Counted from the stretch's first letter, positions 49,593 through 58,287 are shown. The stretch: 64,000 bases of DNA from Nocardia abscessus (GCF_015477775.1 NZ_JADLQO010000001.1:310001-374000); one strand, 5' to 3'. A program made the numbers and translations. The notes: generated by a model from the sequence alone, not told the origin.

Positions 49593-50279
49593 TCACCACG
49601 CGGCGGTCAGATCGGCGTGTTGCCGGACCCAGGCGTGCATGGCGATCCCCGCGGCGACGCCCGCGTTGATACTGCGGGTGGAGCCGAACTGCGCGATCGA
49701 CACCGTCATGGCCGCGGCCTGCTTGGCGTGGTCGGTGACACCAGGGCCTTCCTGGCCGAACAGCAGCAGGCACGCGCGCGGCAACGTGGCCGTCTCCAGC
49801 GGGACCGAGCCAGGCACGTTGTCCACCGCGACCACCGTCAGCCCGGCCCGCTCGCTGAACGCCAGCAGCTCGCCGATATCGGTGTGGTGACGGATGTGCT
49901 GGTAGCGGTCGGTCACCATGGCGCCGCGACGATTCCAGCGCCGCCTGCCGACGATGTGCACGGCCGCGGCGGCGAAGGCGTTGGCCGTGCGGACCACCGT
50001 GCCGATGTTGGCGTCGTGCCCGAAATTCTCGATCGCGACGTGGAACGGGTGCCTGCGCCGGTCGATGTCGGCGACGATCGCCTCGCGGCTCCAGTACCGG
50101 TAGGCATCGACCACGTTGCGGCGATCGCCGCCGGCCAGTAGCTCGGGATCCAGGCGCGGATCGTCCGGCGGCGGCTCGGCGTGCTCGCTCGCCCACGGGC
50201 CGACGCCGTTCGGGTGTTCACCCCACTCCGTCGGCCCGGGTAGGTCCTGCTCGGCCGCGTCCGGCACTGGATGACTCAC
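49593..50279 (-). CDS. TrmH/SpoU-family RNA 2'-O-methyltransferase (Rv0380c-like)
   Basis: A 228-residue SPOUT methyltransferase with all three motifs: motif 1 NIGTVVRTANAFAAAAV, motif 2 ACLLLFGQEGPGV, motif 3 SINAGVAAGIAMHAW, which make the knotted SAM site. The N-terminal 50 residues are acidic and Pro-rich. It methylates ribose 2'-OH in tRNA or rRNA; the target nucleotide cannot be read. GTG at 50279 gives MSHPVPDAAEQ and has TAGCAT seven bases upstream, so it is probably leaderless. Confidence 0.9.
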   Translation of the reverse strand: MSHPVPDAAEQDLPGPTEWGEHPNGVGPWASEHAEPPPDDPRLDPELLAGGDRRNVVDAYRYWSREAIVADIDRRRHPFHVAIENFGHDANIGTVVRTANAFAAAAVHIVGRRRWNRRGAMVTDRYQHIRHHTDIGELLAFSERAGLTVVAVDNVPGSVPLETATLPRACLLLFGQEGPGVTDHAKQAAAMTVSIAQFGSTRSINAGVAAGIAMHAWVRQHADLTAAW

Positions 50280-50286
50280 CCCGATG

Positions 50287-50292
50287 ATGCTA
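50287..50292 (-). promoter_or_regulatory. -10 element of leaderless promoter (TrmH-family gene)
   Basis: TAGCAT on the minus strand, seven bases before the GTG at 50279. Confidence 0.45.
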
Positions 50293-50322
50293 ATTCGGGC
50301 CGCCGCGCCCGAGCCGGGTGGC

Positions 50323-50658
50323 TCAGTAGCTCGACGAGCTTCCCGCGAACGCGCCGACCAGGCCGAGCACCACGAACAACGCGACGAACACCAGGCTCAG
50401 GCACAACAGCGCGGTCGCGATGATGCCGCAGATGTACCCCGCGTTGACGTTCCCCCTGCCACCGATGGTTCCGCCGGAGGTGTCGATCTCGTTGAGCGCC
50501 CGCTTGCCCATCACCCAGGCGAAAGGTCCCATGAACTGGCACAGCACGAGGCTCAGGATGCCCAGGATCAGAATCGTGGTGGCTTGCGGATGGTCCGGGG
50601 ATCCGTAGGCGCCATAGGCTGGGTAGCCGTACGGCGGCTGCTGCGGCGGGTAGCTCAT
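50323..50658 (-). CDS. DUF4190-type small membrane protein
   Basis: A 111-residue protein: Pro/Tyr-rich N-terminus (MSYPPQQPPYGYPAYGAYG) then two helices (TILILGILSLVLCQFMGPFAWVMG and ICGIIATALLCLSLVFVALFVV) joined by a loop with ALNEID, the DUF4190 arrangement. Function unknown; family members are common in actinobacteria. ATG at 50658 is seven bases after TACGAT. It shares an 83-base divergent promoter region with the histidine kinase gene, with a palindrome between the two -10 elements. Confidence 0.82.
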   Translation of the reverse strand: MSYPPQQPPYGYPAYGAYGSPDHPQATTILILGILSLVLCQFMGPFAWVMGKRALNEIDTSGGTIGGRGNVNAGYICGIIATALLCLSLVFVALFVVLGLVGAFAGSSSSY

Positions 50659-50665
50659 CAGCAGG

Positions 50666-50671
50666 ATCGTA
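50666..50671 (-). promoter_or_regulatory. -10 element of leaderless promoter (DUF4190 gene)
   Basis: TACGAT on the minus strand, seven bases before the ATG at 50658 and four bases from the palindrome. Confidence 0.45.
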
Positions 50672-50674
50672 GTG

Positions 50675-50692
50675 GGTGTAGCCCGCTACACC
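50675..50692. promoter_or_regulatory. 18-base palindrome between divergent promoters of the DUF4190 gene and the two-component system
   Basis: GGTGTAGC-CC-GCTACACC, perfect arms. It lies between a minus-strand -10 (50666-50671) and a plus-strand TACGGT -10 (50698-50703), so a bound dimer could affect both promoters. Candidate site for the neighbouring NarL-type response regulator. Confidence 0.6.
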
Positions 50693-50697
50693 ACACC

Positions 50698-50703
50698 TAC
50701 GGT
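50698..50703 (+). promoter_or_regulatory. Putative -10 element of the histidine kinase operon
   Basis: TACGGT, fitting TANNNT; transcription would start near 50710, giving a leader of about 30 bases. Confidence 0.35.
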
Positions 50704-50741
50704 GGGCAGCTCCATCGAATTCCGGAATCGCCGCGACAACC

Positions 50742-52118
50742 ATGGGATCCATGACCGAGACACACGCCGAAGCGACCCTCGTGCTCGACCCGCCGGGGGC
50801 GGCCGAACCGCGAGAGCACGTGCTGCGCACGGTGTTGCTCGCGCCGGTGCGCGCCCGGTTCTGGAAGGAACTCGTCTACGTTCTCACGGTTTTCGTGCTC
50901 GGCTGTCTGGCGGTGATGTACCTGTTCTTCGGCTTCGGCGGTGGGTTGTACCTCGCGATCACCATCGTCGGGCTGCCGGTACTGGCACTGGTGCTGCTGG
51001 GCGGACGAGTGTGGGGCCGCGTCTACCGCGCACTGGCCAGGGACCTGCTCGGTGTCGCCGTTACGCCGCCTCCGCCGTTCGCGCCCGCGCCCGGCCCGAT
51101 CGGATTCCTCAAAAGCGCTTTCACCGATCGGGCGAGCCTGCGTGCGGTGGTTTTCCTGCTCGCCCAGGCCGTGCTCGGCGTCGCAGTCGGATATCTGGTG
51201 CTCGTGACGGTCGCGATGACGATGTTCACCGCGATCTCCCCGCTTCCGTGGGCGCTGATCCACCCGACCAACGTCGACGAGAACGGCGTCGAGCACCAGT
51301 CGATGATCCAGTTCGGCGAGTTCTACCTCGACAGCTGGCCGAAGGTGCTGGGGCTCGCGCTGGTCGGCGTGCTCGGCTGCCTGGTGTTGCCCTGGCCGCT
51401 GCGCGGCGTCTGCTGGTTGCACCGGCTGCTGACCATCGCCCTGCTGAGCGCGACGGTTCGCGACCGCCGGGTGACCGAGCTGCAGGAGAGCAGGCGCACC
51501 GCGGTCGAGGACTCCGCCGCGACGCTGCGCAGGCTGGAACGCGACCTGCACGACGGCACCCAGGCCAGATTGGTCACCATCGCGATGGCGCTGGGGCGGG
51601 CCGAGGACCGGCTCGCGGCGGGCGGGAACCCGAGCGACCTGATCGCGGACGCGCACGCGAGCTCCAAGGAGGCGCTGACCGAACTGCGTGAGCTGGTGCG
51701 CGGAATCCACCCGCCCGCACTGGAATTGGGACTCGAACCGGCCCTGGAGACGCTGACGGCGCGCTGCTCGGTGCCGGTGCAGCTGCGGGTGCACCTGCCC
51801 GAGCGGCCGAGCCCGGCCATCGAGGCGATCGCGTACTTCTCGGTGGCCGAGCTGCTGACGAACGTGGTGCGGCACGCGGAGGCCACCGGCGCGTGGGTCT
51901 CGGTGCTGCCGAGTGACCGGCGGACCATCGCGGTGACGGTGCGCGACAACGGGATCGGCGGCGTGGTCGCGCCCGTGAACGGCGCGATCGGCGCGGGTAG
52001 CGGGCTGTCCGGCCTCGCGGCACGGGCTCGCACCGTGGACGGGACGCTGACCGTGCAGAGCCCGGCGGGCGGACCGACCGTGGTGACCATCCTGCTGCCG
52101 CTGGCGGGTTCCCGATGA
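50742..52118 (+). CDS. Sensor histidine kinase (HisKA_3, actinobacterial 'sensor' domain)
   Basis: A 458-residue membrane kinase. Four helices in the N-terminal 230 residues (VLTVFVLGCLAVMYLFFGF; LAITIVGLPVLALVLLGG; VVFLLAQAVLGVAVGYLVLV; VLGLALVGVLGCLVLPWPL) form the putative-sensor domain common in actinobacteria. Phospho-acceptor His270 lies in ERDLHDGTQARL (HisKA_3), and the ATPase part has ELLTNVVRHAEA (N box) and DNGIGG (G1). ATG at 50742 or 50751 are both possible. It overlaps the response-regulator start as ATGA. The signal is unknown; the palindrome at 50675 is the likely autoregulatory site. Confidence 0.92.
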   Translation: MGSMTETHAEATLVLDPPGAAEPREHVLRTVLLAPVRARFWKELVYVLTVFVLGCLAVMYLFFGFGGGLYLAITIVGLPVLALVLLGGRVWGRVYRALARDLLGVAVTPPPPFAPAPGPIGFLKSAFTDRASLRAVVFLLAQAVLGVAVGYLVLVTVAMTMFTAISPLPWALIHPTNVDENGVEHQSMIQFGEFYLDSWPKVLGLALVGVLGCLVLPWPLRGVCWLHRLLTIALLSATVRDRRVTELQESRRTAVEDSAATLRRLERDLHDGTQARLVTIAMALGRAEDRLAAGGNPSDLIADAHASSKEALTELRELVRGIHPPALELGLEPALETLTARCSVPVQLRVHLPERPSPAIEAIAYFSVAELLTNVVRHAEATGAWVSVLPSDRRTIAVTVRDNGIGGVVAPVNGAIGAGSGLSGLAARARTVDGTLTVQSPAGGPTVVTILLPLAGSR

Positions 52119-52768
52119 GCGACGGACTGCGCATCGTGATCGCCGAGGACAGCGCCATCCTGCGCGACGGCCTCGCCGGACTGCTCACCGAACGCGGCCA
52201 CGAGGTGGTCGCCATGGTCGGCGACGCGACCACCCTCGCGGACGTGGTCGGCAGGCACGATCCCGACGTCGCCGTGGTGGACGTGCGGATGCCACCGAGC
52301 TACACCGACGAGGGGCTGCTCGCCGCCATCGAGCTGCGCCGCAAATACCCGATGACCGGCGTGCTGGTGTTCTCCCAGTGGGTCGAGACCCGTTACGCCA
52401 CCGAGCTGTTGGCCGGTGGCGCAAGCGGCGTCGGCTACCTGCTCAAGGACCGGGTCGCCGACGTACGGGACTTCGTGGACGCGCTGCACCGCGTGGCCAC
52501 CGGCGGCACCGCGCTCGACCCGGAGGTAGTGAGCCAGTTGATGGGCGCATCGCGTCAGCAGGACTCCCTGGCCCGCCTCACCCCGCGCGAACGCGAGGTG
52601 CTCGAGCTGATGGCCCAAGGTCTGTCCAACAACGCCATCGCCGCCGCCCTGACCGTCACCGAGCGCGCGGTGGAAAAGCACATCGGCAATATCTTCATCA
52701 AGCTCGACCTACCGCCCTCCGAGACCCACCACCGCCGGGTCCTGGCGGTATTGCGACTCAAGGGCTGA
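52115..52768 (+). CDS. NarL/LuxR-family response regulator
   Basis: A 217-residue response regulator. Receiver domain: acidic pair ED at 11-12, phospho-acceptor Asp56 in VAVVDVRMPP, and Lys of GYLLKDRV. C-terminal LuxR HTH: LTPREREVLELMAQGLSNNAIAAALTVTERAVEKHIGNIF. The start overlaps the kinase stop by four bases, so the pair is translationally coupled. Regulated genes are unknown; the perfect palindrome upstream of the kinase gene is the best local candidate site. Confidence 0.94.
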   Translation: MSDGLRIVIAEDSAILRDGLAGLLTERGHEVVAMVGDATTLADVVGRHDPDVAVVDVRMPPSYTDEGLLAAIELRRKYPMTGVLVFSQWVETRYATELLAGGASGVGYLLKDRVADVRDFVDALHRVATGGTALDPEVVSQLMGASRQQDSLARLTPREREVLELMAQGLSNNAIAAALTVTERAVEKHIGNIFIKLDLPPSETHHRRVLAVLRLKG

Positions 52769-52842
52769 CGACGCTGTGGTTTGTCGGCGTGCTGTGCCAG
52801 ACTGGCCCCAACGCGGTATCCGTGCGGGGAGGGGAGGAAGCG

Positions 52843-53421
52843 ATGACCGTCGACGTGACCTGGCCTGATCATCTGCTGACCCTGGAGGACTGGATCGCGC
52901 TGCCGGAGGACAGCAGCCGTAGCTACGAGCTCGTCGAGGGGGTTCTGGTCGTGTCACCGAAACCGGTGTCGCAACATCAGCGCGCTATCTTGCGGCTGGG
53001 CGCGCAGCTGGAACCGCAATTGCCCAGCACCCATGGCGTGCTGGCCGATACAGAAGTGTTGATCGATGAGGGTCCGCTGCCGACGATACGGGTCCCGGAC
53101 GTTCTCGTCGTACCCGAAGCCGGCATCCAGGCCAACCTGCCGCGCTATGACGCGGCCGACGTGTTACTCGCCGTGGAGATCCTGTCGCCCGGTTCACGAC
53201 GTACCGACCGGGTGACGAAATTCTTCGAGTACGCCGAGGCAGGTATCGAGTACTACTGGATGATCGACCTCGACAAGCCCACGAGCCTCGCCGCCTATTA
53301 CCTCATCGGCGGGGACTACGAACTCGTCGCCGAACAGTCCGGCACGGTGACACTCGACATCGCCGGAACCCCGGTCACGGTCGACCTTGCCGCGCTGACC
53401 AGCAGTCGCGCGCACCGATAG
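52843..53421 (+). CDS. Uma2-family (PD-(D/E)XK-fold) protein
   Basis: A 192-residue DUF820/Uma2 protein: LTLEDWIALPEDSSRSYELVEG at the N-terminus, PDVLVVPE in the middle and the restriction-like core LLAVEILSPGSRRTDRVTKFFEYAEAGI then YYWMID. The PD..(E/D)-x-(L/V) plus downstream Lys pattern is complete (Asp of VPDV, Glu of AVEI, Lys of TKFFEY), so nuclease activity is possible, but no biological role is established for single actinobacterial copies. ATG at 52843 has a GGGGAGGAAG site upstream. It is not obviously part of a defence operon. Confidence 0.83.
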   Translation: MTVDVTWPDHLLTLEDWIALPEDSSRSYELVEGVLVVSPKPVSQHQRAILRLGAQLEPQLPSTHGVLADTEVLIDEGPLPTIRVPDVLVVPEAGIQANLPRYDAADVLLAVEILSPGSRRTDRVTKFFEYAEAGIEYYWMIDLDKPTSLAAYYLIGGDYELVAEQSGTVTLDIAGTPVTVDLAALTSSRAHR

Positions 53422-53482
53422 CCCGCACCGCCGGGTGCGCTGGGCCTATCCTGGAGGTCTGGCACTCGGGGTGGAGGCTGGC

Positions 53483-53929
53483 ATGGAACACGAGCGGATA
53501 TTGCGCACGGTGCTCGGGGTGACCGCCGGGTATCTGATCCTGCTCGCGTTGTGGCTGGGATGGGTGGTGCACCGGACGCCGCCGGGAACCGTGCCGTATC
53601 AGATCGTGGCACTGGTCGGGCTGTTCGGTTCCGGTGTCGGCATCGGGATGATGCTGGCCGCCCGACCGTCCAAAGCGGATCGCCAATTGTGGCGGCACGG
53701 CTTGGAAGGCTGGGCAACGGTCGAGGGCGTGCATCCGCTGCAGCGCACCGACCATCAGACCGAACTCACCGAGCTGGATCTGGAACTGACCGTGCCCGGT
53801 TCGGAAAGCTACCGGGGCACCGTCGTTTTCGATGCCACGCCGGCCGACAAGCCCCGGCTCGCGGTCGGCGAGATCCTTTCCATCCGCGTCGACCCGGCGA
53901 ACCGGGATCGCATCATTCTGGTGCTGTGA
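53483..53929 (+). CDS. Small two-helix membrane protein, function unknown
   Basis: A 148-residue protein with two N-terminal helices (VLGVTAGYLILLALWLGWVV; IVALVGLFGSGVGIGMMLAA) and a C-terminal beta-rich cytosolic or outer domain (WATVEGVHPLQRTDHQTELTELDLELTVPG, VGEILSIRVDPANRDRIILVL) resembling DUF3592-type domains. Family assignment is tentative. GGAGG lies upstream of the ATG at 53483. Its end overlaps the convergent YhhN-family gene by 17 bases. Confidence 0.7.
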   Translation: MEHERILRTVLGVTAGYLILLALWLGWVVHRTPPGTVPYQIVALVGLFGSGVGIGMMLAARPSKADRQLWRHGLEGWATVEGVHPLQRTDHQTELTELDLELTVPGSESYRGTVVFDATPADKPRLAVGEILSIRVDPANRDRIILVL

Positions 53930-54620
53930 TTACCGGCTTCACGTGCGCTTTCGGGTCGGCGAGCAGATACTGCGCGGCCGCGTAGGTCGCCAGGATCACG
54001 CCTTCGGTCACCCGGCGGGCCCGCTGACCGCGCGCGAACAACCGCCGCAGCACGATGAGCCCGTCGGAGACGGTGAACAGCAGTGCGCCCAGACCGAGCC
54101 GACTGCGCGAATCGGTCCCGGGAACATTAACGCCCGCAACGTTTTTCGTGGCGGGCGCCAGCGCCGGATCGGACGCCAGCACGGCCGCGGCGCCCAGGGT
54201 GACGCCGTAGGCCGTCAACGGCGTGGCCACCGACGGCGCCTTCGACCGCAGCAAGCCGGCCGCCCCCAGCCAGGCGGCCACCCGAGGCAGGGTGACCGCG
54301 GCCGTGGGCCTGCCGCCCATCCGCCACCACAGCGTGGAGTAGCCGGCCTGCATCACCGCGAACGACGACGCCCCCGCGATCAGTTTGCGATCGTCGTCCG
54401 GGTCGATGAGCAGGATGTCGCCGACAGTGGCCGCGCCGAGCGAACCGATCAGCACGGTGCGCTCGGTAGGCGGCAGCTCCCTGCCTTCGGTCGCCACGTC
54501 GGCCGCCAGCAGCGGCATCAGCAGCGGCTTCGCCATCCACTGCGCCTTCTCCCGCCCGGTGACGGCGCCGTAGACGGTGACCGCCGCCGCCGCGAGATAC
54601 CCGGCTCGAAACGGGCGCAT
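53913..54620 (-). CDS. YhhN/TMEM86-family membrane protein (lysoplasmalogenase-like)
   Basis: A 235-residue protein with about seven to eight hydrophobic segments and the family features KPLLMPLLAADV, GLGALLFTVSDGLIVLRR, and GDILLIDPDDDR (conserved Asp residues near the membrane face). Family members in animals hydrolyse lysoplasmalogens; bacterial substrates are not settled. It begins three bases after the FabH-type gene ends and is probably co-transcribed with it. The 3' end overlaps the convergent membrane-protein gene by 17 bases. Confidence 0.8.
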   Translation of the reverse strand: MRPFRAGYLAAAAVTVYGAVTGREKAQWMAKPLLMPLLAADVATEGRELPPTERTVLIGSLGAATVGDILLIDPDDDRKLIAGASSFAVMQAGYSTLWWRMGGRPTAAVTLPRVAAWLGAAGLLRSKAPSVATPLTAYGVTLGAAAVLASDPALAPATKNVAGVNVPGTDSRSRLGLGALLFTVSDGLIVLRRLFARGQRARRVTEGVILATYAAAQYLLADPKAHVKPVITAPE

Positions 54621-54623
54621 CGG

Positions 54624-55682
54624 CTAGAAGCTCGGCTCGGCGGGCGCGGGGGGCAGCGTGACGACCTGGCCCGCGTAGCTCAGGCCCGCGCCGAAGCCGA
54701 GCAGCAGCGCCGTCTGGCCGCCCTTCGCCTTGCCGGTGACCAGCATCTCCTCGATGGCGAGCGGAATCGACGCCGCCGAGGTGTTGCCGGTGTTCTCGAT
54801 GTCGTTGGCCATCGGGATCTCGTCGGCCAGGCCGAGGTTCTTCTTCATCAGCTCGTTGATCCTGGCGTTGGCCTGGTGCGGGACGAAGACCTCGATGTCC
54901 TCCTTGGCCACGCCGGACACCTCCAGCGCCGTGGACAGCGCGCGTGGCAGGGTGACCGCGGCCCAGCGGAAGACGCGCGGACCTTCCATCCGCAGCGACA
55001 TCCGGCCGACCGGGTCCACCGCCGGGTCCATCCCCTGCATGGACTGGGCGCGCTGCATGTACTCCAGGAAGTCGATGTCCTGCATGATCGCGGCGGCGTT
55101 CTCGCCGTCGCTGCCCCAGACGGTCGGAGAGATGCCGTTCTCCTCGCTCGGGCCGACCACCACGGCGCCCGCGCCGTCACCGAAGATCATCGCGGTGCCG
55201 CGGTCGGTGGGATCCAGCCCCACCGTCATCGTCTCCGCCCCGATGAGCAGGACGTACTCGGCGGAGCCGGACCGGATCATGTCGGCGGCCACACCGAGGC
55301 CGTAGCCGAAGCCGCCACAGCCGGAGGTCAGGTCGAAGGCGGGGACCCCGTTAATCCCGATGTCGTAGGCCACCTGCGGCGCACCGTGCGGGGTGAGGGT
55401 CAGCCAGCTGGACGTGGCCAGGATGACGGCGCCGATCTCGGACCGATCGACGCCGCTGTTGACGATCGCGCGCTCGCCCGCCGCCGCGGCGATCGAGCGG
55501 AGCGTTTCGTCACCGCTGATCCAGCGCCGGTTGCGGACGCCGGTGCGCTCGAAGATCCACTCGTCGGTGGAATCCAGGACCTCGCAGACCTCGGCGTTGC
55601 TGACCAGGCGCTTGGGTCGGTAAGCGCCGATTCCGAGCATCGCAACGTTTTCGCGACTTCTGTTGACTGCAATGCTCACCAC
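54624..55682 (-). CDS. 3-oxoacyl-ACP synthase III (FabH-type ketosynthase)
   Basis: A 352-residue thiolase-fold condensing enzyme. Catalytic Cys122 in DLTSGCGGF, His269 in FVPHQANARI, and Asn300 in NTGNTSAAS complete the FabH triad. The N-terminus ATLGIGAYRPKR is read here as AMLGIGAYRPKR. It starts fatty-acid or specialised chain synthesis with acyl-CoA primers; mycobacterial FabH lies elsewhere (Rv0533c), so this may be a paralogue with another primer or product. Neighbours (YhhN, pyrE) do not define a pathway. GTG at 55682 or 55679; no strong ribosome site. Confidence 0.87.
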   Translation of the reverse strand: MVSIAVNRSRENVAMLGIGAYRPKRLVSNAEVCEVLDSTDEWIFERTGVRNRRWISGDETLRSIAAAAGERAIVNSGVDRSEIGAVILATSSWLTLTPHGAPQVAYDIGINGVPAFDLTSGCGGFGYGLGVAADMIRSGSAEYVLLIGAETMTVGLDPTDRGTAMIFGDGAGAVVVGPSEENGISPTVWGSDGENAAAIMQDIDFLEYMQRAQSMQGMDPAVDPVGRMSLRMEGPRVFRWAAVTLPRALSTALEVSGVAKEDIEVFVPHQANARINELMKKNLGLADEIPMANDIENTGNTSAASIPLAIEEMLVTGKAKGGQTALLLGFGAGLSYAGQVVTLPPAPAEPSF

Positions 55683-55732
55683 TGGTGACTCACACGACCC
55701 TTCACCTTCGAAGACTTAGACCTTCATCCAGG

Positions 55733-56281
55733 CTATCCCAGGGCGAGATCCTTCAAGCCGAGGATCGACCGGTACTCCAGTCCCTCCGCGGCGATCACCT
55801 GGTCGGCGCCGGTCTCCCGGTCGACGACGGTGGCGACGCCGACCACGGTAGCGCCCGCCGCGCGCAGCGCGCGCACCGCGGTCAAGGGGGAATTCCCGGT
55901 CGTCGTGGTGTCCTCGACGACCAGCACCCGCTTACCCACGATGTCGGGGCCTTCGATCTGGCGCTGCATGCCGTGCGACTTCGCGGCCTTGCGCACCACG
56001 AACGCGTCGATCGGGCGGCCGGGCGCGTGCATCACGGCCAGTGCCACCGGGTCGGCGCCCATGGTCAGGCCGCCGACGGCGTCGAAATCCCAGTCCGCGA
56101 CGAGCTCGCGCAGCAGCTTGCCGATCAGCGGGCCCGCGCCGTGGTGCAGGGTGGCGCGGCGCAGGTCGACGTAGTAGTCGGCCTCCTTGCCCGAGGACAG
56201 GGTCACCCGGCCGTGCACCACGGCGAGCTCGCGCACCAGGGCGGCCAACCTGTCCCTGTCGTTGGTTATCACGTCGATCAT
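55733..56281 (-). CDS. pyrE: Orotate phosphoribosyltransferase
   Basis: Makes OMP from orotate and PRPP in pyrimidine synthesis. A 182-residue type-I PRTase with the PRPP loop VLVVEDTTTTGNS, the catalytic-loop region VVRKAAKSHGMQRQIEG (conserved Lys and His), and GGLTMGADPVALA. The ATG at 56281 is two bases after the SDR stop, so the two genes are probably in one transcript. This matches pyrE (Rv0382c) downstream of Rv0383c and clpB in M. tuberculosis, with the SDR and DUF5666 genes added in between. Confidence 0.97.
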   Translation of the reverse strand: MIDVITNDRDRLAALVRELAVVHGRVTLSSGKEADYYVDLRRATLHHGAGPLIGKLLRELVADWDFDAVGGLTMGADPVALAVMHAPGRPIDAFVVRKAAKSHGMQRQIEGPDIVGKRVLVVEDTTTTGNSPLTAVRALRAAGATVVGVATVVDRETGADQVIAAEGLEYRSILGLKDLALG

Positions 56282-56283
56282 GT

Positions 56284-57093
56284 CTAAGTCCTTCCGCGTG
56301 CGTCGAACAGCCCGCGATTGAGCCGGGCCCCCAGGGTTCGCGGGATCAATCCGGCGACGGTGGTGAGCGCTTTGTACTGCATACCGGGCACGCTGAGCAC
56401 CCGGCCCTTCTCCAGATCACGCAGTGAGCCGGCGACTACCCGGTCGACGCTCAGCCACAACGCTTTCGGCAGCGAGGACATCTCGATGCCGGCTCGCTGA
56501 TGGAATTCCGTGCGGACGAATCCCGGGCACAGGGCTTGGACCCGTACTCCGGTTCCGGCCAGTCCCCCTGCCAACCCTTCGGTGAAGGATACGACGTAGG
56601 CCTTCGACGCCGAATACGTCGACCCGCGTCCGGGGATCAGACCCGCCACACTGGCCACGTTGACGACGCACCCGTTCGCCGCCGCGATCATCGGCGGCAA
56701 GGCGGCCCTGGTGAGCTGCACCACCGACGTGACGTTGACGTCCAGTTGCGCCTGGAGCTGATCGGGCGGCACGGTCCAGAACTCTCCCGAGTGCGCGAAA
56801 CCCGCGTTGTTGACCAGGAATTCGACGCCGCCGGCCAGTCGCGCCACGACCTGCTCGCGGTCCTTCGCCCGGGCCAGATCCGCGACGAGTACCTGCGAGC
56901 GAGTGCCGAAGCGATGCTCCAGGTCGGTCGCGAGGGCAGCGAGACGCTGCTCGTCGCGGGCGACCAGCACCAAGTCGTAGCCGAGCGAGGCCAGGCGAGT
57001 GGCGAAGCCGTGGCCGATGCCCGAGGTCGGCCCGGTGATCAAGGCCACAGGGCGGGTGGCGCCGGGCAGCCTCGAATGTGGATGCTCGATCAT
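56284..57093 (-). CDS. Short-chain dehydrogenase/reductase
   Basis: A 269-residue classical SDR. Cofactor motif TGPTSGIGHGFA near residue 20, NNAG near 98, catalytic Ser in VNVASVAGLIPG, and YSASK with Tyr and Lys. ARD after the second strand (LVLVARDE) hints at NADP(H). The C-terminal region VAGLIPRTLGARLN is typical of the mycobacterial SDRs that act on lipids or ketones. Substrate unknown. ATG at 57093 gives MIEHPHSRLPGATR; two bases separate its stop from pyrE. Confidence 0.9.
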   Translation of the reverse strand: MIEHPHSRLPGATRPVALITGPTSGIGHGFATRLASLGYDLVLVARDEQRLAALATDLEHRFGTRSQVLVADLARAKDREQVVARLAGGVEFLVNNAGFAHSGEFWTVPPDQLQAQLDVNVTSVVQLTRAALPPMIAAANGCVVNVASVAGLIPGRGSTYSASKAYVVSFTEGLAGGLAGTGVRVQALCPGFVRTEFHQRAGIEMSSLPKALWLSVDRVVAGSLRDLEKGRVLSVPGMQYKALTTVAGLIPRTLGARLNRGLFDARGRT

Positions 57094-57148
57094 GACCGCG
57101 CGATCGATCGCAGTCGCGCGGACCCGACTGCGGTGGGCGCGCGGCCGG

Positions 57149-58159
57149 TCACTTCGGCACGGGTCCCTGATAGGGGCGGAATCCGGGATGGAACGGTCCG
57201 CCGGGCGCGTCGGACGGCCGACGGTGCGACTCGGCGTCCGGCCGGCCTTCGGCGGCGGCACGCTCGTCGTGCTCCTCGCGCGGGCGAGCCTGTTCGTCAT
57301 CGCGCACCCGGGCGCGCGCGTTCGGCACGACGGCGAGCGAGGGGCGGCGTACCGGTTCCGAGTCGTCGGCGCGATCGTGGGCGTAGGAGTCCTCGCCGGG
57401 CAGTTCGTCGTCCTCGCCCTCTTTGCGGGCCTCTTTGCGCAGTCGCGGCCGGTCGGCGTCGGCATCGACGTCCCTGGCGTTCTCGCCGCGCTGCCGATCG
57501 CGGGGCCGCGGCCGACTCGTCGAGTCGTGTGCGCCTTCCGAGCGCGGCTCACTGACCGGCGGCAGCACGTGCAGCAGGCCGGACAGGCGCAGCACCGCGT
57601 CGATCGCGCCTTCCCAGTCCTTCGAGGTGGTGCCGACCAGCAGCATGCCCAGCGTCCAGTTGCCCTCGCTCCAGAGCATCTGCACGGTGTCGGGCAGGGC
57701 CTCGATGAAGGCGACCATGCGCTGATCGACGGCGTGCCTGGCGATTTCGGGATTGGTCGCGAACACCACGCGGTCGCCGATGGCGCCGAGCAGTTCCAGA
57801 TCGTGGTCCTTGGGCGGAGAGGCCGTCTTCAACCGCATGTCCACGTCGATGTCCGAACCGATCTGGCGTCGCACCGCGACCAGCGTCGCGGAATCCTCCA
57901 GGTCGAACAGCACGAACTTCTCGCCCTTACGAATGCCGGAGACCACGTCGACCGCGGAGAGATAGCCCAGTTTGGCCAGCGCGCCACGCCGCCACGTGGA
58001 CGGCAGCGCGGGTTCCACGGACACGTAGGTATAGCCCTGCGACTTCGCCCAGACCTGTCGCGCGTGACCGGTCCGCTGCCGCTGGAGCCGATCGAAATAC
58101 AGCAGCACGATCGCGCCCACGAGCGCGATCGCCGCCAACCCGAACCACATTGCCGTCAT
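57149..58159 (-). CDS. ttfA: Trehalose monomycolate transport factor TtfA
   Basis: A 336-residue membrane-anchored protein matching Rv0383c/TtfA by gene order and architecture. One N-terminal helix (WFGLAAIALVGAIVLLYFD, residues 5-23), a conserved domain of about 190 residues (YTYVSVEPALPSTWRRGALAKLG, VLFDLEDSATLVAVRRQIGSDI, EGNWTLGMLLVGTTSKDWEGAI), and a disordered, highly charged tail ending FHPGFRPYQGPVPK. TtfA is needed with MmpL3 for moving trehalose monomycolate to the periplasm in mycobacteria (established); presence here indicates a mycolate-making host. TAGGCT lies eight bases before the ATG at 58159. Usual neighbours pyrE and clpB flank it. Confidence 0.9.
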   Translation of the reverse strand: MTAMWFGLAAIALVGAIVLLYFDRLQRQRTGHARQVWAKSQGYTYVSVEPALPSTWRRGALAKLGYLSAVDVVSGIRKGEKFVLFDLEDSATLVAVRRQIGSDIDVDMRLKTASPPKDHDLELLGAIGDRVVFATNPEIARHAVDQRMVAFIEALPDTVQMLWSEGNWTLGMLLVGTTSKDWEGAIDAVLRLSGLLHVLPPVSEPRSEGAHDSTSRPRPRDRQRGENARDVDADADRPRLRKEARKEGEDDELPGEDSYAHDRADDSEPVRRPSLAVVPNARARVRDDEQARPREEHDERAAAEGRPDAESHRRPSDAPGGPFHPGFRPYQGPVPK

Positions 58160-58287
58160 CGCCGCCTAGCCTAATAGGCCCGGCCGGACATGGTCCGTCA
58201 TTACCCCCGCGCCAGGCCGAGCGAAAGCCGAGCGGACGTCGATCCCGCTTGACGGCCGGATGCGCGCCGCAGCGCGCACGGCCCGGC

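Noticed and set aside
52843..53421. Uma2 protein as part of a defence island
   Set aside because: Neighbours are a two-component system and membrane proteins; no toxin, methylase, phage or transposase genes are present.
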